Shown here: one piece after another, positions 47,340 to 60,590 of the stretch | Position numbering within the stretch: the first letter of the stretch is position 1 | How the letters are laid out: every line of letters begins with the position of its first letter | Source of the DNA: Plectrocnemia conspersa | Lineage: Eukaryota > Arthropoda > Insecta > Trichoptera > Polycentropodidae | Length of the DNA: 64,000 bases | Assembly (NCBI GenBank): GCA_009617715.1 | Contig: VTFK01000159.1 | Location: forward strand, 682,001-746,000 | Reading direction: 5' to 3' | The notes under the pieces: generated by a model | The model's database searches: none | Seen by the model: the letters and a program-made list of their open reading frames with translations, nothing else | Told to the model about the DNA's origin: nothing | Made by a program: the position numbers and the translations under genes

Positions 47340-50300
47340 TATGGCAACAGTGAGCACCAAAGAAAACTTGACTAATTATCATATAAATATTTTTAATAAT
47401 TTTAATGCCTAATTAAATATTTCACAACAGTGGTTAATTTTTATATTTATTTGTAACATAGAACGGTTTAACTGGTACCTATTATAATTTATTATGATGA
47501 TGTTAAAAAATATATAGTGTAATTTTTGTAATGAGGCCCGGAATCATTGTTTTCCCATGGCCCGGATTCGCTCTCGTCCGCCCTTCATACATATACATAT
47601 GTATATATACATATGGTATCAAAGTCAATACTCGCAGGTAACCTTTGTTTGCGTCTCTCGATGAGTGAATTTTTCGGGAATTTTTAAAAGATCCAGGCAA
47701 AAAGTTTTGTCGTGTTTCGATTTTTAATTCGGCCCGCTTTGACCTCAGACGGGTCCAAAAAATGTCTGAGTCGTCAGTTCCGCATATTTCGAACATATCC
47801 CAATGCGAGTCCGACTCTCGCCAGTCTAGACCGTAATATGATTGATTATTACACTAAATCTAAATCGAATACATACATGAAATTAAGTTACAATAAAAAC
47901 ACCTGTAATTTATTTAATAACAAGCTTAAAAATGACTTATTAAAAATATTTTTATAAATTTAACTCGTAATATTTAGAAGGTCATAATAAAACTTTGGTC
48001 TTTATTTTAATGTAAATATATAATTGAAATTACTAGAAAAAAATTATAATAAAATAATCAAAAACTATTTGAGATAGTACTATGATTTATAGAGTATCTT
48101 ATTAACTCATATAAATCTGAGTTATAGGTTCTTTCTGAGTTAAGTATTTTTTATTATATTGAGTTTGCAATAGTTAAATATATTTTTGCGATAAAGTATC
48201 ACTACGATTACAAAAAATATTTTGATAGAGAATTTTACTTACTTAAAAAACACGAATGCACTTAAAATAATTTCATAAATTGTAGTATGTATCATCTCAA
48301 TCATATAAATATTAAAAATTACTGAAATTTTTAAATTGAGAGTAATAGTAAAAAGTCAGTAATTTAATTATTGTTAACTATGTATAACTTTTAATCAATA
48401 GATGTCTGACGGTGGAATATTATTTATGGTAAAATTTGATTATGTTGCAATTATTAAAACTCTGTACTTTCCGATGTCAAACGGAAGGACCTTATAGACC
48501 TTTTCCGGCCATTATATACTATATAAAGTTATCTAAAAGCATTTTATTATAATTAAACCTATTCATTATGCTTTTAGTATCATATGGATTTAAATTTGCA
48601 CGATTTTTTCTGATCAATGATTGTCAATTATTTTGTTTCTAGATTTTTTCAAATTTAATTATAAGTTAAACAAACCAGATTATACTGTCCCCACATTGAA
48701 CCAATTAAGAAACTCGCTCGGGAGTTAGTTTCGACCTAGTTCTATTGTAGAAAACGATATGATACAGCTATAATATAAAGCTCTTATTACCTTAATTCAA
48801 AATTGATTCAGTAATTGAAAATAACTACGATTTAATTAATTATTTGTTACGAAGTACGCTTGGTATTATCAATAAATCGATATCCGCTTATAAATGAGTT
48901 CGTTATCCCAGTAACAAATAAACTTTTTAGGCAATACCCGAATCCTTGATGATTAAATTAAATTTTTAACGAATAGTTCATGAATATTATTTAGATAAAT
49001 AATTTTAAATGCGGTTAAGTTTTAAACGTATATTAACTACAAAAGTTTAAATTTTGAATATGTAACTGAATAGCCAGACAGGAGTACGTACTAGGGTTCG
49101 TAAGATTAATAATATAGCTTATCGAGTAGTTAATTTGTACACCGTCAGACGGTTAACAACCACAGCACACAACGTTAAGCTCAAAGATAACACTGTAAGG
49201 CTGATGATAAATTGAATATTAACAGTGCCCTGATGCGTATATTATATATATTAAATATACACACGCGCTAACAATAAGCAATATTAAATGTTAACATGCA
49301 TGTCTATATGTATGTACATACGTAATATGTAAATAGCTCACAGGGAACCTTTACTTTCAATGTAACATAATCGCATCAGCGCATTTGCGGCTTTTGTGCC
49401 GACTTGACCGAGATAAACAGTTTCAATTGTACGAATACGACGCATGTATGGGCCGCTTTACAAAAGCTCTCTCGGTAGCTCTTGTCGAGAGCTTTTATCA
49501 TTCCGGGCGCATCTCTCACATGTCATTTATACTTTAGCGGGCGCGTTCAATTGATTCAGACGCTGAGAAAAAAGTTCACTTTATAAAACGGGACTCGATC
49601 ACCAATGCAATAATAAGTTTTCTTGTATAAAGATATTCCGTTATAACGACGACGGGTGATTCTTTCTGGCGTTTTTCACTACTTTGGGTGGTGTCGCGTT
49701 TATTGCTGAATTTCCTGTTGCGATAACATAGAAAATATAATATACAGACAATTTTTATGATTCATATAATATTTATATTATATTTCTGTGAATTTGCATC
49801 TTTGGATTTTATTGCTGTTTTGTCGCGCACACTTTAGGCGCTACATTCATGTTATCTGCAATTGCTTGTGCGGCACCCATCGGTTCAATTCAGACACTTT
49901 CCTGATAATGTCGATATATTGTTGAATGGGCAAACTTTAATCTCTCTGCTGTCGCATCAATAGAGGCCCGAGATAATATCCCACAAATCTCGTAAAATGC
50001 CGTTAGCAAACGTTTCAGGCTTCCTTCAACCCATTTCATCCACCAACATTGTATCAAAATCTGCCAAACCACTTTATGCACGTTCGTTTGACCATAATTT
50101 TCAAATACGCGCACTAATAACAGATTCGTTTTATATTAATTTGTGCGTGCAATGATATATGTCAAATGTACTACGTCTTTTTAATGAAATGCAGTAACTG
50201 AAACATTATATTTTAAATTTGTGACAAAGATTTAAATAATTCGAGCTGTGCAGTTAAGCATACCACCGTTTTTTTTCAATAAAATAATATTTTTTGACAA

Positions 50301-51245
50301 GATATATTCCAAGACATATTTTTCTTACGGCATGGTGATTAAAATTAAATGTTTAATAAGGCCCACGAGACCTTCATGTCACCGACCTTTACTAAGATTA
50401 AACCTATTTGTAAAAATATAATTATAACTCAAAAGTTTGACGACCCTTAAAATTACCAAAATTAAGCTTTTTCTAATTTATAATTTTATATGTATAATCT
50501 TGAGTTAATTTTGCTTAAACAAATAATATGCTTACAATCGTTGAAAATAAACACTTTATTACAAAAGCTGCTTTATGGATATACATTTTTGATATTTAAG
50601 GATTTAAAAATATTTACTCCTATTCGACTTATTTTTAAAAATAAAATTCTTTAAAATGTTTTAATTAATAACTCTATTTTGATATATAATATAAATTTAT
50701 TAGTCCTGTATGTTTTATTATTACTTTTTAAAATCTAAAATTAAGCTCTATTATTATACAAAAAATAGCATATCAATTATACTTCTACATTATACTTTTT
50801 TCTAACACTATTGATGCATTTACAAGTATCTATCATATTTCAATCAGTAAATTAAATATTTATGAAGTATATTTATTTTATTTTTACTATTAATTTAAAT
50901 ATATGATAGGCACATTAATTTTATTTAATTAATGGCGAACTCAAACAACCCTAATTGCTCAAATTAAGCAGTTATGTAAAAAAATATTTTAATAATAACA
51001 TGAATTTTTTTTTCTGTTGAAAAATATTGATTAAGTGATCGAATATATCGCAATTATTATAAATATTATGAGCTTTATTCTTTTTTAAATCATTTACCTA
51101 CAAATGTATTAACCATATTTTTATATGGATCGCATTTAATTACTTCATTGCTTCAAAATGATTTACTAACTATTTATAAACATAATATACAAAAATATGT
51201 ATATGCATTTAAATGTAGCATCGTATTTTCAAATTATATTTATTT
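47340..51245. other. Intronic stretch; GC-richer islands 47520-47830 and 49340-49700
   Basis: Opposite frames at 47503-47957 overlap and have no domain. A perfect 10-bp stem AAAAGCTCTC/GAGAGCTTTT (49462-49496, 15-base loop) lies in the second island. A 74-codon minus frame at 49890-50114 has a helix-turn-helix flavour (AERLKFAHSTIYRHY) but no firm family. Confidence 0.35.
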
Positions 51246-51249
51246 ATTT

Positions 51250-52140
51250 AAATGAAATTAAGGCAGATAACCCCAATGCGTCACGGCTGTCAAAAATATA
51301 TTGCATTATTACAATACACAAAAATGCATATTAAAAAAATACTAAAATCAAATGATAAAAATCTTGGTAGTAGACATGAAATAGATAAATGTGCAGTGTT
51401 AGCGTATCAATGAGCAGGATGGTGACAGCCATAGACGAGATGTATAATATGGACGTCCTGGCTCTAACGGTCATCAGAGAAAGACGCGATCATGATTCTC
51501 TAAGACGTTTTGAAACTTTAAACTGGTCTGTTTAATTATTGACAAAAAAAAAAGTTTAAAGAAATCCTTAGAGATTTTTAAAAAAAGACGCTAATACAAG
51601 AACGAATAATAACCAAATATTCCCATTTTAATGTATCTCGAGATTTTTTTATTGGTAGGGAGCGTTCCCCATAACAAAGCCGAGCAATTTGATTTTTTTC
51701 TCATGCGTAATTTACGTGTCAAGAGTATCTCTACTTGCTCTCAAAAGTGATTCTGAGATCTTTAGTGCAAGTTTCTCTAGCCAAAATGTTTATACCAAGA
51801 TAGTAGCGATAATCTTATAACGAGCGGGATTAATAAAATGACACAATAGGTAACTTTTCGATAGAATCTGAATCACTGAATGCATCTAAACAATTTAAAT
51901 CATCTGCATGAAAAAGAAAAATTTAATTTGTAACTGCAGTATTTATGTCATTAATACAATAAATAACGCGAAGAGCAGAGAGTCTATATTGTACCCTTAA
52001 GAAACCCCCGAAGGTGTGAAATATGCTTTTGACAAACGTCCGCCATAGGTTTCAAACTGTCTACCGAGTTAAATCATCCGAGCAAATTTTGGTATTAGCT
52101 AATAACAAACTTGTTAAAATCCGTATCTACGACGTCTACT
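51250..52140 (-). pseudogene. Decayed LINE (family II), minus strand, RT to 3' end
   Basis: Minus-strand reading gives FTPSG (about 52015), a decayed F-INDI region, HADDLNCLDAFSDSDSIEKL (motif C, about 51910-51850), then ETCTKDLRITFESK (thumb, usually TVKDLGV.FDSKL) and KLLGFVMGN. It continues into the 3' end block CTATGGCTGTCACCATCCTG and a tail with GTGACGCATTGGGGTTATCT at about 51290-51270. Many stops and shifts. Same family as 27470-27900 and 37738-37890. Confidence 0.7.
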
Positions 52141-55100
52141 TGTATTCCTGACATGATTCTGACTATATATAATATTATCCTAAACAGTAATGTTGTTATC
52201 TTGAAACAAATACAAAAACAGCATTATTTTAAAACAAAGATATATATATATATTGTAAAATTACAATAAAAAATATAATATTTATACAGTATTATATATA
52301 TAATGTAAATATTAATATTCCTTCTTTAATTAAAACTTGGGTATCATTTTACATTATATTATATTATATAACCTTCACTAAATACTATGTATATATATAC
52401 TTTTTTAATTGTATATTATTTATTATATTATATATACTCGCATTTAAGTTTATGCGTAACCATATCGGTCGGAGCAAGTAAGGTCCATGTCTGATTTTAT
52501 CATCAAACCAGATCTGATTGTTTATACGTTTCGCACAATGTTTGGCGAATTTTTTTAATGCGTTCCCGTGTAAAACTCGTGACTTGAATGATCAGATCGT
52601 TCTCCGAAAGCTACTGCTGTGTAATTTCGAATTCAAATGAAATTCATTATAATCAATATATTTCGAGACACTAAAAACTTTTCTCTAACTTGCAATTTCT
52701 ACTTTCTGCGTTAATATATCATCTAGAATTCCCATAGAAATTTCTATGTATGTATACGATATGACGCGCTGAATTAATTGCGCCTTTATTGAATATTCAA
52801 CGCGGTCGACTTTTCAGGTATTCATTTATGAAGTAACTTTCTTCTCTCGTTAGTATTTCCATTCAGAAGCTGTGACGGCTTTAGTTCATTTAGATGCAGA
52901 GTCGCGATATGCGTGTAAGGTATGCTTTTGTGGACGCGAGCTTTTGTGAGCTTTTGCATAAATCTATATATCACTTTGCAATGTATTCATTTTAAACGTT
53001 TAAATACGGGTAAGTTAACAATTATCCTGTATGTTTAAGATAGATATATGGTAGAGCAAAAATAATTTATTTGATCCTTTAAAAATGTGTTTTTAACCTC
53101 AACAATTTTATTTTTTTATTAAATTTAAGTTCACTTTTATATGTAGCATATATTGCTGCTTATTTAGTTTTTAAATAACAATTATATGACAGCAATTGTA
53201 TTCACAATTTTATTTATAATATGTATTGGTAATCATATTATTGTATAATTAAATATAAAGGAGAATAGTAGTTTTTCAGTTCCGATGAATAATGAATTTT
53301 ATGAACAAGTGTCGATAGCTTTTCTGACGTTGAAATAAAGAAATTTGTTTCTAGGCTCAGCAAATGCAATTAAGTATAATATATAGCAAAATAAATAGCA
53401 TTTTTAAAGAAAAATAAAATGCTTTATAAATATTTTATGAAATATCTCTTATATTCCAAAGCAAACATGAAATTCGAAATAAGAAAGTGTTGTTTATTGT
53501 ATACGAATATCTAATTATGTTTTTTTTTTGCATACGGTCCTACCTAAATGTTTCAGTATTACGTTTCCAATTTGACGCAATCTCAAATTTTCCATCGGTT
53601 CATTACGTTTGTTTGTATAAAATAAAAATATAAGCTGAAATAAATTATGCTGGAACAAATATTATATTTATTTAAAGCTTGCTTATGAGTTCTATTCTTT
53701 ATTGATTTGTACAGTACAAAATAATTAAATCTGTGTGGCTTTTTAAAAACATTGTATCATACACCTATATATGTGAATTAAGAAAAAAATATATAGTGTG
53801 TCAATCTATAACTAAAGTATTTAGAGTTTCCTTTATCGTACCATTTTTATTTTACTAAAATAAGCAACAAAAAAAAACACGGCATTATGTTTGGTCCCAG
53901 TGTGCCAATCTCGGCGGGAATACACCGAAACACAATTACTGACTCGACGCAAATGGTTGGCAAATATGTAGACGGTACGTATTACACGTAACGTAACCAT
54001 GGAGTTGTTTTTCAAGCATATAACGAAGACTTTGTCAAGCGTTAAATTAAATTTTGACTTTCAAGTTTGACAATATTCGTACTCGGCCCCGCTCTACGGG
54101 GGGTTGTCATGAAATTATCTCGACACGGTGCCTAAAAAGGTGGCCGGAGACGTTCGATAAAATTGCGACAATCAACGTTGACAGAGATTTTATTCAACAA
54201 TATAATAAATAATATTTATTATATCGCTGAATAAATAAATATAAATATCTACATGAACTTAGTTAAAATAACAAGTAAGATTTTTAATAACATAATATTT
54301 TGTCTATCTAAACAGTAATGGTTCAGTTTCCTGACAAGTTTGATACGATGCATAAGTTATGGGATGTAATAAAATTGAAAATTCTCGCATAACATACGAT
54401 AGCAATTGCGTGATTTACACAAGACAGCTTATGTAAAACGCATGCATTTATGCAAACGACTAGCGGTTTCTCTCCATATTTGGTCCGCACGTTCGACGTT
54501 TCAATAATAACGAGCTGTCGATAATCGTTTGTCAAAATAGGGTTCCTTTGTGTGCTTATAAGACCATCCGTGGAATGATCACGAATTTGCACTTGGCTCA
54601 CGGCGTAAACGCGCATGCGCGATTTTGCCAACGCAGCGCATTATAACGTCAAGTGACAAAGAGTCACTTAATCTTGAGATTTTTCGATCAAGCTTTAATT
54701 TTATCTTAATTTAAGGTATAAGAATTTACTCATCGATATAGATTTATAATAAATTTTACGACTATGGTAGTAATTTTACAACGTGATCTCTTGTGAGTGG
54801 CGGAGGAATCTCTTAGTTACTTTTAATATGTTTTCTTATTTAATCCTAGATTTAATTAAATTGCATATTTTAGTACTATCTCCTAAAATTGCCAATCATA
54901 CCTCAATAGCATTATATCACAATGAACACTTATTTTAAATATCATTTATATTATTAATGGGTTTTAAGGTCGAAGGGGTGTGACTTTACTGCCGAATAGA
55001 CGCTGAAAAATCTATTTTATATACATATATAAAGAAACGTAGATGCCGCTATTAGACGCAGTAGTATCACAAATGTTGCTTTTAGAAATCAGAAAATCTT

Positions 55101-55835
55101 CGCTGGCGTGTCGAGTTGTATTATTGTCGGTAGAGTAACTGGGACTTGTCATGATGTGTTCTCGTAATACTCAATGGACGATCCGCTGTCTTTCGTGTCG
55201 ATGTAGTCTCTGCTGCTTTTAAGACCAAGTGTCACATATTTTATAATGCTGATTCGATCCAGCTCTGGCGAATCGCAGATGAGAATGATTGCGAGTCAAT
55301 TGCATCGCTTCTTGAACACACCCTCGAGTATTCTTGACTTAAAAGAAACGGTCTAAATGGCCACTCCGGCGATCAGTAATCAAAGAGTAGAATAAAAATA
55401 ATAATGTACGCATAGTAGAATGTATTGTCGAGCACGCGTCCTTTTCAAACAAAGAGTAATTTTTTTCGGTGATTAACGTTTATGGGTCCGTGAAATATTT
55501 ATAATTATTAACGCAGTTATTTGGTCCCAAAATTTCTCTCCCATTGTTATATTATTCTAGAGATGGGTGGATCTCAATTTTTGTTTGTTCAAATGGTTGT
55601 TAGCGTGCCCTCTAAATTAAAACAAATTATGCATGTGTTTGAAATCCCCACATAATAATTGATTTTGCTTGTTTATACATATGTACAAATAATCTTGATA
55701 TTTTTTCGTAGTTGCTTCAGGTTGTATGGAACAATGCGCACCTGTTGATGTGGTTTGTGTATGTCCTCTTTCCATGTTTTTAATTATTATATATACGTAT
55801 ATGTATATTGTATATATTTTAAATTGTTATTATAT
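52141..55835. other. Intronic stretch; GC-richer islands, nothing firmly recognised
   Basis: AT-rich with islands at 52480-52650, 53880-54200, 54450-54680 and 55030-55420. On the minus strand 55170-55350 holds an open run reading SPELDRISIIKYVTLGLKSS and ending EYYENTS-stop. I do not recognise it, and frames change upstream. Confidence 0.35.
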
Positions 55836-55839
55836 AATG

Positions 55840-55915
55840 TTTTTGGCTACCGTGACGCATTAGGTTAACCTGTCAGGTTACAATGTTCCTAATTTAGCTG
55901 AATTAAAAAAATATA
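55840..55915 (+). repeat. LINE-like 3' tail fragment
   Basis: CGTGACGCATTAGGTTAACC, TGTCAGGTTACAATG and an A-rich end match the tails at 51290 (reverse) and 41835. No coding part is attached. Confidence 0.45.
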
Positions 55916-58485
55916 CATTTTTTATGTACGAAATGTTTACGCATATAATTTTACATACTAATTATCTTAGATATAAAATTACATATACATAAATATATAC
56001 ATCCCTTTTTGCAACATTGTTTTATTAAAAGTATTGAATTTTACATTTATAATGATATTTATGTTAGTATTATATAATTAATCTTATATTTTAAATATTA
56101 TATTAAATAATGTTATAATAAAGAATATTGAATTATTCTCTCGATCATCAAGCATTATAAATTTCCTTATACCTAAAGTCTATCAAAACGCCAAACGAGG
56201 GCTGCTCTAATTGGCTAAGATGTTGCTTTTATTATGATACGTTAATCTGCTGAAGAGGCGATTCCTTCCCCAGCATCTTTCCCCTCGCGACTTGTTTTGA
56301 TACGTCTGCCCAGCTGACGTTAATTCTCCCCCTTTTGCGATCTCAAGTCGTATCTCATTAACTCGTTTTGCATCACAAAGGCAATTCTGCATATATTAGT
56401 CTCGCCGTACGACTCTTTCGACCCCGTGTCGTTTGTCACGTCAGAAAATATTGACCGGTCACAATCCGGAATGTGAACAATAGACTAAATCTTTATCTAG
56501 ACAACAAAAAAATGTCTGGGGACAAATAAAAACTGTACTGGCGATAAAGACCCACCCTTACGAATGAGCTACGTGAGAAATATAACACAAGCTTTATATG
56601 GATTCTAAGCAGTAACGAAGATATAACGGAAGTAGAATTTCGTATAAAAGACACGATCATAGAGAAGGTTGAACAAAACGTTACTTGCTTAGTGCCAACT
56701 GATTATTCGGTAAAAAAAACACCAAGCGAAGGAAACTATTATAGAAATCGGATTCACTTAGATTAAGGCGCATTTTTTCGGCACAATCAAATTTTCAATA
56801 ATGTCTTAGCACTGTCCTTGAAATTTGTTTATCGCATTAAAATACATTAAGCTGAGAACATACCAGGTGGACAGAGTAGATCCTTAAGTGAAAGATGGGC
56901 ATTAAAATATATCTATTGATATGCGATTATAGATATTTGTTGACTATTTGTATAGAATGGCAAACAAATATGTATGCATAAAGTTGAATATTTGTGTTCA
57001 AATATTAAGATGACGATGTTGGTCAAATAAATGACATTGATAATTTGAACAATAAATTTTTACTTGATTTTAAAATATGTATAATATACTTAAAATTTAA
57101 ATTATGATTTTTTTCTCATTTGCTTTAAAAAAAATCAAATATCCTTATAATCGATGTAGTCTAGTAAAGTTTTAACATAAGTCATAGCCGTCTTGTGACT
57201 TAATGTTATTTGTTAGTATATTCTTCATTTAAATTGTCACTATCACTCTCTTTCTCTTCTTAGTAATAATAAAAACAGTATTCGCATCATTCAAGCATTG
57301 AAAACGGAGATCATTTAATCAAATCATTTCTCGATGTGTTCCCGATCAAGATTATCAAAGCATTTTTAATTAGTCTGCATACTTCAACATTAAAAAGAAT
57401 CTTTCTCCACGATCGTTCGTGATACTGATTTTACTTTTGACCAAGATTGTGCTATTTCGTGTATAAACAGTTCAATGTAGTATTTTTTTCCAGAAATTAA
57501 TTAAGCCATCATCTTACTCGGCAAGGGTTTTAAGATCAGTGCGGTAAAGCTGTTTTATTGTTGATATAAAGTCTTGGTCCATGGGTTGAATTAAACTTGT
57601 AACATTTGCCATTAGACCGTAACTCGTTTTCAATATGCTTTCATTTAGATGAGAAGAAACATTATATATTAACATTTACTTATTTCAGAAACCTATTCGG
57701 TTTTGAACCACATTTTGCTAATTAATCAAAAAGGTTATAATAATTAACACCTCCTGTTAATTATTATAACCTTTTTGGTTAATTATTATAACCTTTTTGG
57801 TTATAATAATTAGCAGGAATATATTTTTTATTTCAGTCCCTTTAATGACCTTTGTTTTTTTTGCTTATCATCCAGCAAAAAGTATTTTAAGCACGGATAA
57901 TCGAGAGTAGTGTTTATTAATTAAGTAAAATTATCGTTGGTTAAAAATATAATAGTAGCACGTTACATGTATTTTTAGATGAATGGGAAATGATAAATAA
58001 CGGGTTATTTTAGAATTTAAAAATACCATAGAGTACTTTTAGAGTGATATTACAAAACTCACGTTTATATTTTTAGATATAAATACGCCATTAAAATATG
58101 ATACGTATCATTTATATTTTATAATTTAAAGGTTACATATAAATTAAATAGTTAAGGGGAGAACATAATGTCGAACAAAAATATTATTCAATATATAATT
58201 CAGAGTCGAATTAATAACGAAATACGCATGAAACCTTTTAATTAGTTCGCTTATTCTCAATTCTTATTTTTATTATATTAGGAATAAATATAAATGTCAT
58301 TGTTATTTATATTTATTTCGGTCGAGTTCGGTTTTGCTCACTCTAAAATCTCTCGGAAGTTGTCCGAGGTTACCGAGAACGGGAGGTAAAGTGGGGGTAA
58401 TTCAGTCGACTTGGCCAGCTTCGAGCGCTTCCGAATATTGTCGGCATTATTTCCGAGTCAAAGGGACCGAAGTCGGAGCTGCTCT
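55916..58485. other. Intronic stretch with a complex palindrome at 57728-57812
   Basis: AT-rich apart from a GC-richer patch at 56200-56470. The palindrome is listed separately. A GC-richer segment at 58320-58500 leads into the foldback repeat. The 83-codon frame at 58334 and the overlapping minus frame have no domain. Confidence 0.4.
57728..57812. repeat. Perfect 22-bp-arm palindrome followed by a tandem copy and a second inverted arm
   Basis: AAAAAGGTTATAATAATTAA + CA (57728-57749) and its exact complement (57755-57776) flank the loop CCTCC. The right arm is repeated directly at 57777-57798 with a two-base change (GG for TG start), followed by GGTTATAATAATTA in the opposite sense (57799-57812). 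This gives three or four alternating arms able to form competing hairpins or a cruciform. Confidence 0.9.
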
Positions 58486-58489
58486 TTCG

Positions 58490-58580
58490 AGCGCGAGTGG
58501 TGAGATACTTCCCCTCTCGCTCTCTCGCGTGTTAAGTGATGAGAGTGAGAGAGATAATGATATGGTTTTTCGCAAACTGA
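58490..58580 (+). mobile_element. Foldback MITE family II, half copy
   Basis: GTGGTGAGATACTTCCCCTC, TCGCTCTCTCGCGTGTTAAG and TGATGAGAGTGAGAGAGATA match one arm of the elements at 7975 and 63572. The opposite arm is not present, so this is a truncated or rearranged copy. Confidence 0.65.
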
Positions 58581-60335
58581 GATAGAACGAGTAACTCGCT
58601 TCAATTTCAGTATGCGCGTAGGCGTCCTATGGTTGCGCTGCATCGTGGTCACGTGGTCAAGTTATAATACCACATGCTTATAGGAAACTTTGACACTCTT
58701 ACTGACATCTTTGAATATTTTAGGGCACCAAAAGGGATTAATTATATTTTTTTTCATATAAAATTAAATAATTAAAAAATAATTAGTAGTACTTGATTTT
58801 GTTAAAAAAAATTGTTTCGAATATCTTTATGTATTTTCCTAGATCGGTTTATATAAATGTCACACCATAACGAATTATTATTTAGAATCGATGGCGACAA
58901 ATTCTAGGATAGTCACAGATGTGGTGTTCGTATTCTGAAGTATCATTTTTATGCCTTATGGCATTTTGCAAAAACAGACAAAGATTTTGCGTAAATTGAG
59001 TATTTACGACTGAAAAGTTTTCACTGATATTGTATTAGTGAGTGCCCATACAAACTTTTATATTATCAGTAGCGTAATTTTAATAATATGACAATTTAAA
59101 AATTGCGATTATTTGGCACTTTTATCGCGCACAAATATGCCGGTTGTACGTGACAGAAGCCGCCGTCCATACGTCATTCACGGCCGCCATCCGGACGGCA
59201 TATGAAATTTGCGATAGTGTGGTCGCTTACTCGAAGTCGTAGGTCTCGGCCGACTTCAGTTGTAACTTCGGTTCGAACAACTTCCATAGAGTGTAGTGCA
59301 GGCATAAGAGTTGATTTTAAGACTTACGAATATTATAGCTGATTGTAGTAAGATTTTATTGGCGGTTGAAATTTGTAAAAAAAATTAGATTTAACATACG
59401 AATTTATTCCTAGAGTCAATTCACGTCATAGTTTGAGAAATATATTGAATTTTAAATGTTGTTTATGTGTTACCACACGAACCACGAGTTGCTATAATTT
59501 GAGAAAATATACAAACACGCATGCATACTTTATAATCTCACGCTGTGTAAATACATAACAGCGGTTGGCAGTAACATCGTACATGTAATTAAAAAATGTG
59601 CTTCTAGTTCTCTTATAATAATATATTGAGCTGCCTAAAACGCATTTTGTATTACACATACCATATCCATTACATAGTTTCGTAAATATAACGTGATATA
59701 ATGTTTTAGTGGTTTATAATTATTTATTAAATATAAAATAAAAGTTAAAACAAATTATCTGTGGACTGAGCAGATAATAATGCTTATATATTTTCCAGTT
59801 AAATCCACCATAATTAATTATAAATAATAACAATATAATAAGGAGCATGTATAAATGTATAACAGATGATACTTTAATTAGTAAAAGTTCTTATTAAGTA
59901 GTTAAAAAAAGACAATACAGATACAACTAAACAAATCAATATTTGATCAAACTAATAACCTAAGGGTTTAATATAAATATCGTTGATTGTACAATATAAC
60001 ATATTTAGAAACACCGTGATCTTTAAAAATATGATGTTTTAAAAACCAGTGTGATTATTGATTACTTTATTATTTTTCTATATAGAGAAATAAATTAAGG
60101 ATAGATTTTAAAAAATACAAAAGTTTTATATTGCTTAATTGTAACTATTGTGTAACGATTATACATATAATCAGTAAATAGAGCAGTAAAGGTATATAAA
60201 TTTTAATTAAAAAAATTGCAGTAATATAATATTTTTTTATATTCCTATATACGTTAGAAAATAAAGTATTACCTGTTTATGTTTTTATATGTATTTAATG
60301 AGAAATAGGTGTATTATAATATACTAGCAATACTA
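58581..60335. other. Intronic stretch; GC-richer island 59130-59300
   Basis: The island has repeated GCCGTCC/GGACGGC words and a GAAGTCG...CGACTTC stem (about 59233-59257). No exon or domain. The remainder is AT-rich. Confidence 0.4.
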
Positions 60336-60590
60336 GGCTGTGGCCATCCGGCTGGTATCGCACATTGGCCTATTTAATGTCAGCTACGAGGAGCTGGTCT
60401 GGTTCATTTCGTTTAATTTTAATATTTTATGATTTTCTCTTTCTTAATAATGTATTATTTTTTATTTTACTTGTACTATATTTTTCATGTATTGTTATAA
60501 TACTATGTATTCTTTTTTGACCATTGTAATGCAATGGGGTATCATGCTAGATCACAATGGTTTAATTTAATTTAATTTAGATAAATTGTT
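60336..60590 (+). repeat. LINE-related 3'-end repeat
   Basis: CTGTGGCCATCCGGCTGGTA at the start and CATTGTAATGCAATGGGGTA near 60523 followed by TTTAATTTAATTTAATTTAG recall the order of blocks in the family II LINE 3' end (GGCTGTCACCATCC ... GACGCATTGGGGTA, A/T-rich repeat tail). It is divergent, probably a related family. Confidence 0.4.

Noticed and set aside
49890..50114. Possible Merlin/IS1016-type transposase N-terminus (minus strand)
   Set aside because: Only a vague resemblance (EGSLKRLLTAFYE...STIYRHY). No catalytic part, no terminal repeats.
52790..52830. Third ratchet point (TTTTCAG/GTATTC)
   Set aside because: The donor GTATTC is poor at positions 4-5. Similar weak CAG/GTA words at 2203, 15893 and 47634 were discarded for weak donor or acceptor context.
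55040..55360. Possible minus-strand exon ending EYYENTS-stop
   Set aside because: The open run is interrupted upstream, no clear acceptor was found, and I recognise no family. Left as an unassigned stretch.
57728..57812. CRISPR-like repeat array
   Set aside because: The repeats are inverted and without spacers, in eukaryotic DNA. It is a palindrome cluster.
58334..58652. Overlapping 83- and 64-codon frames on both strands
   Set aside because: The high GC of the island and the foldback MITE arm explain the absence of stops. No domain or splice context.
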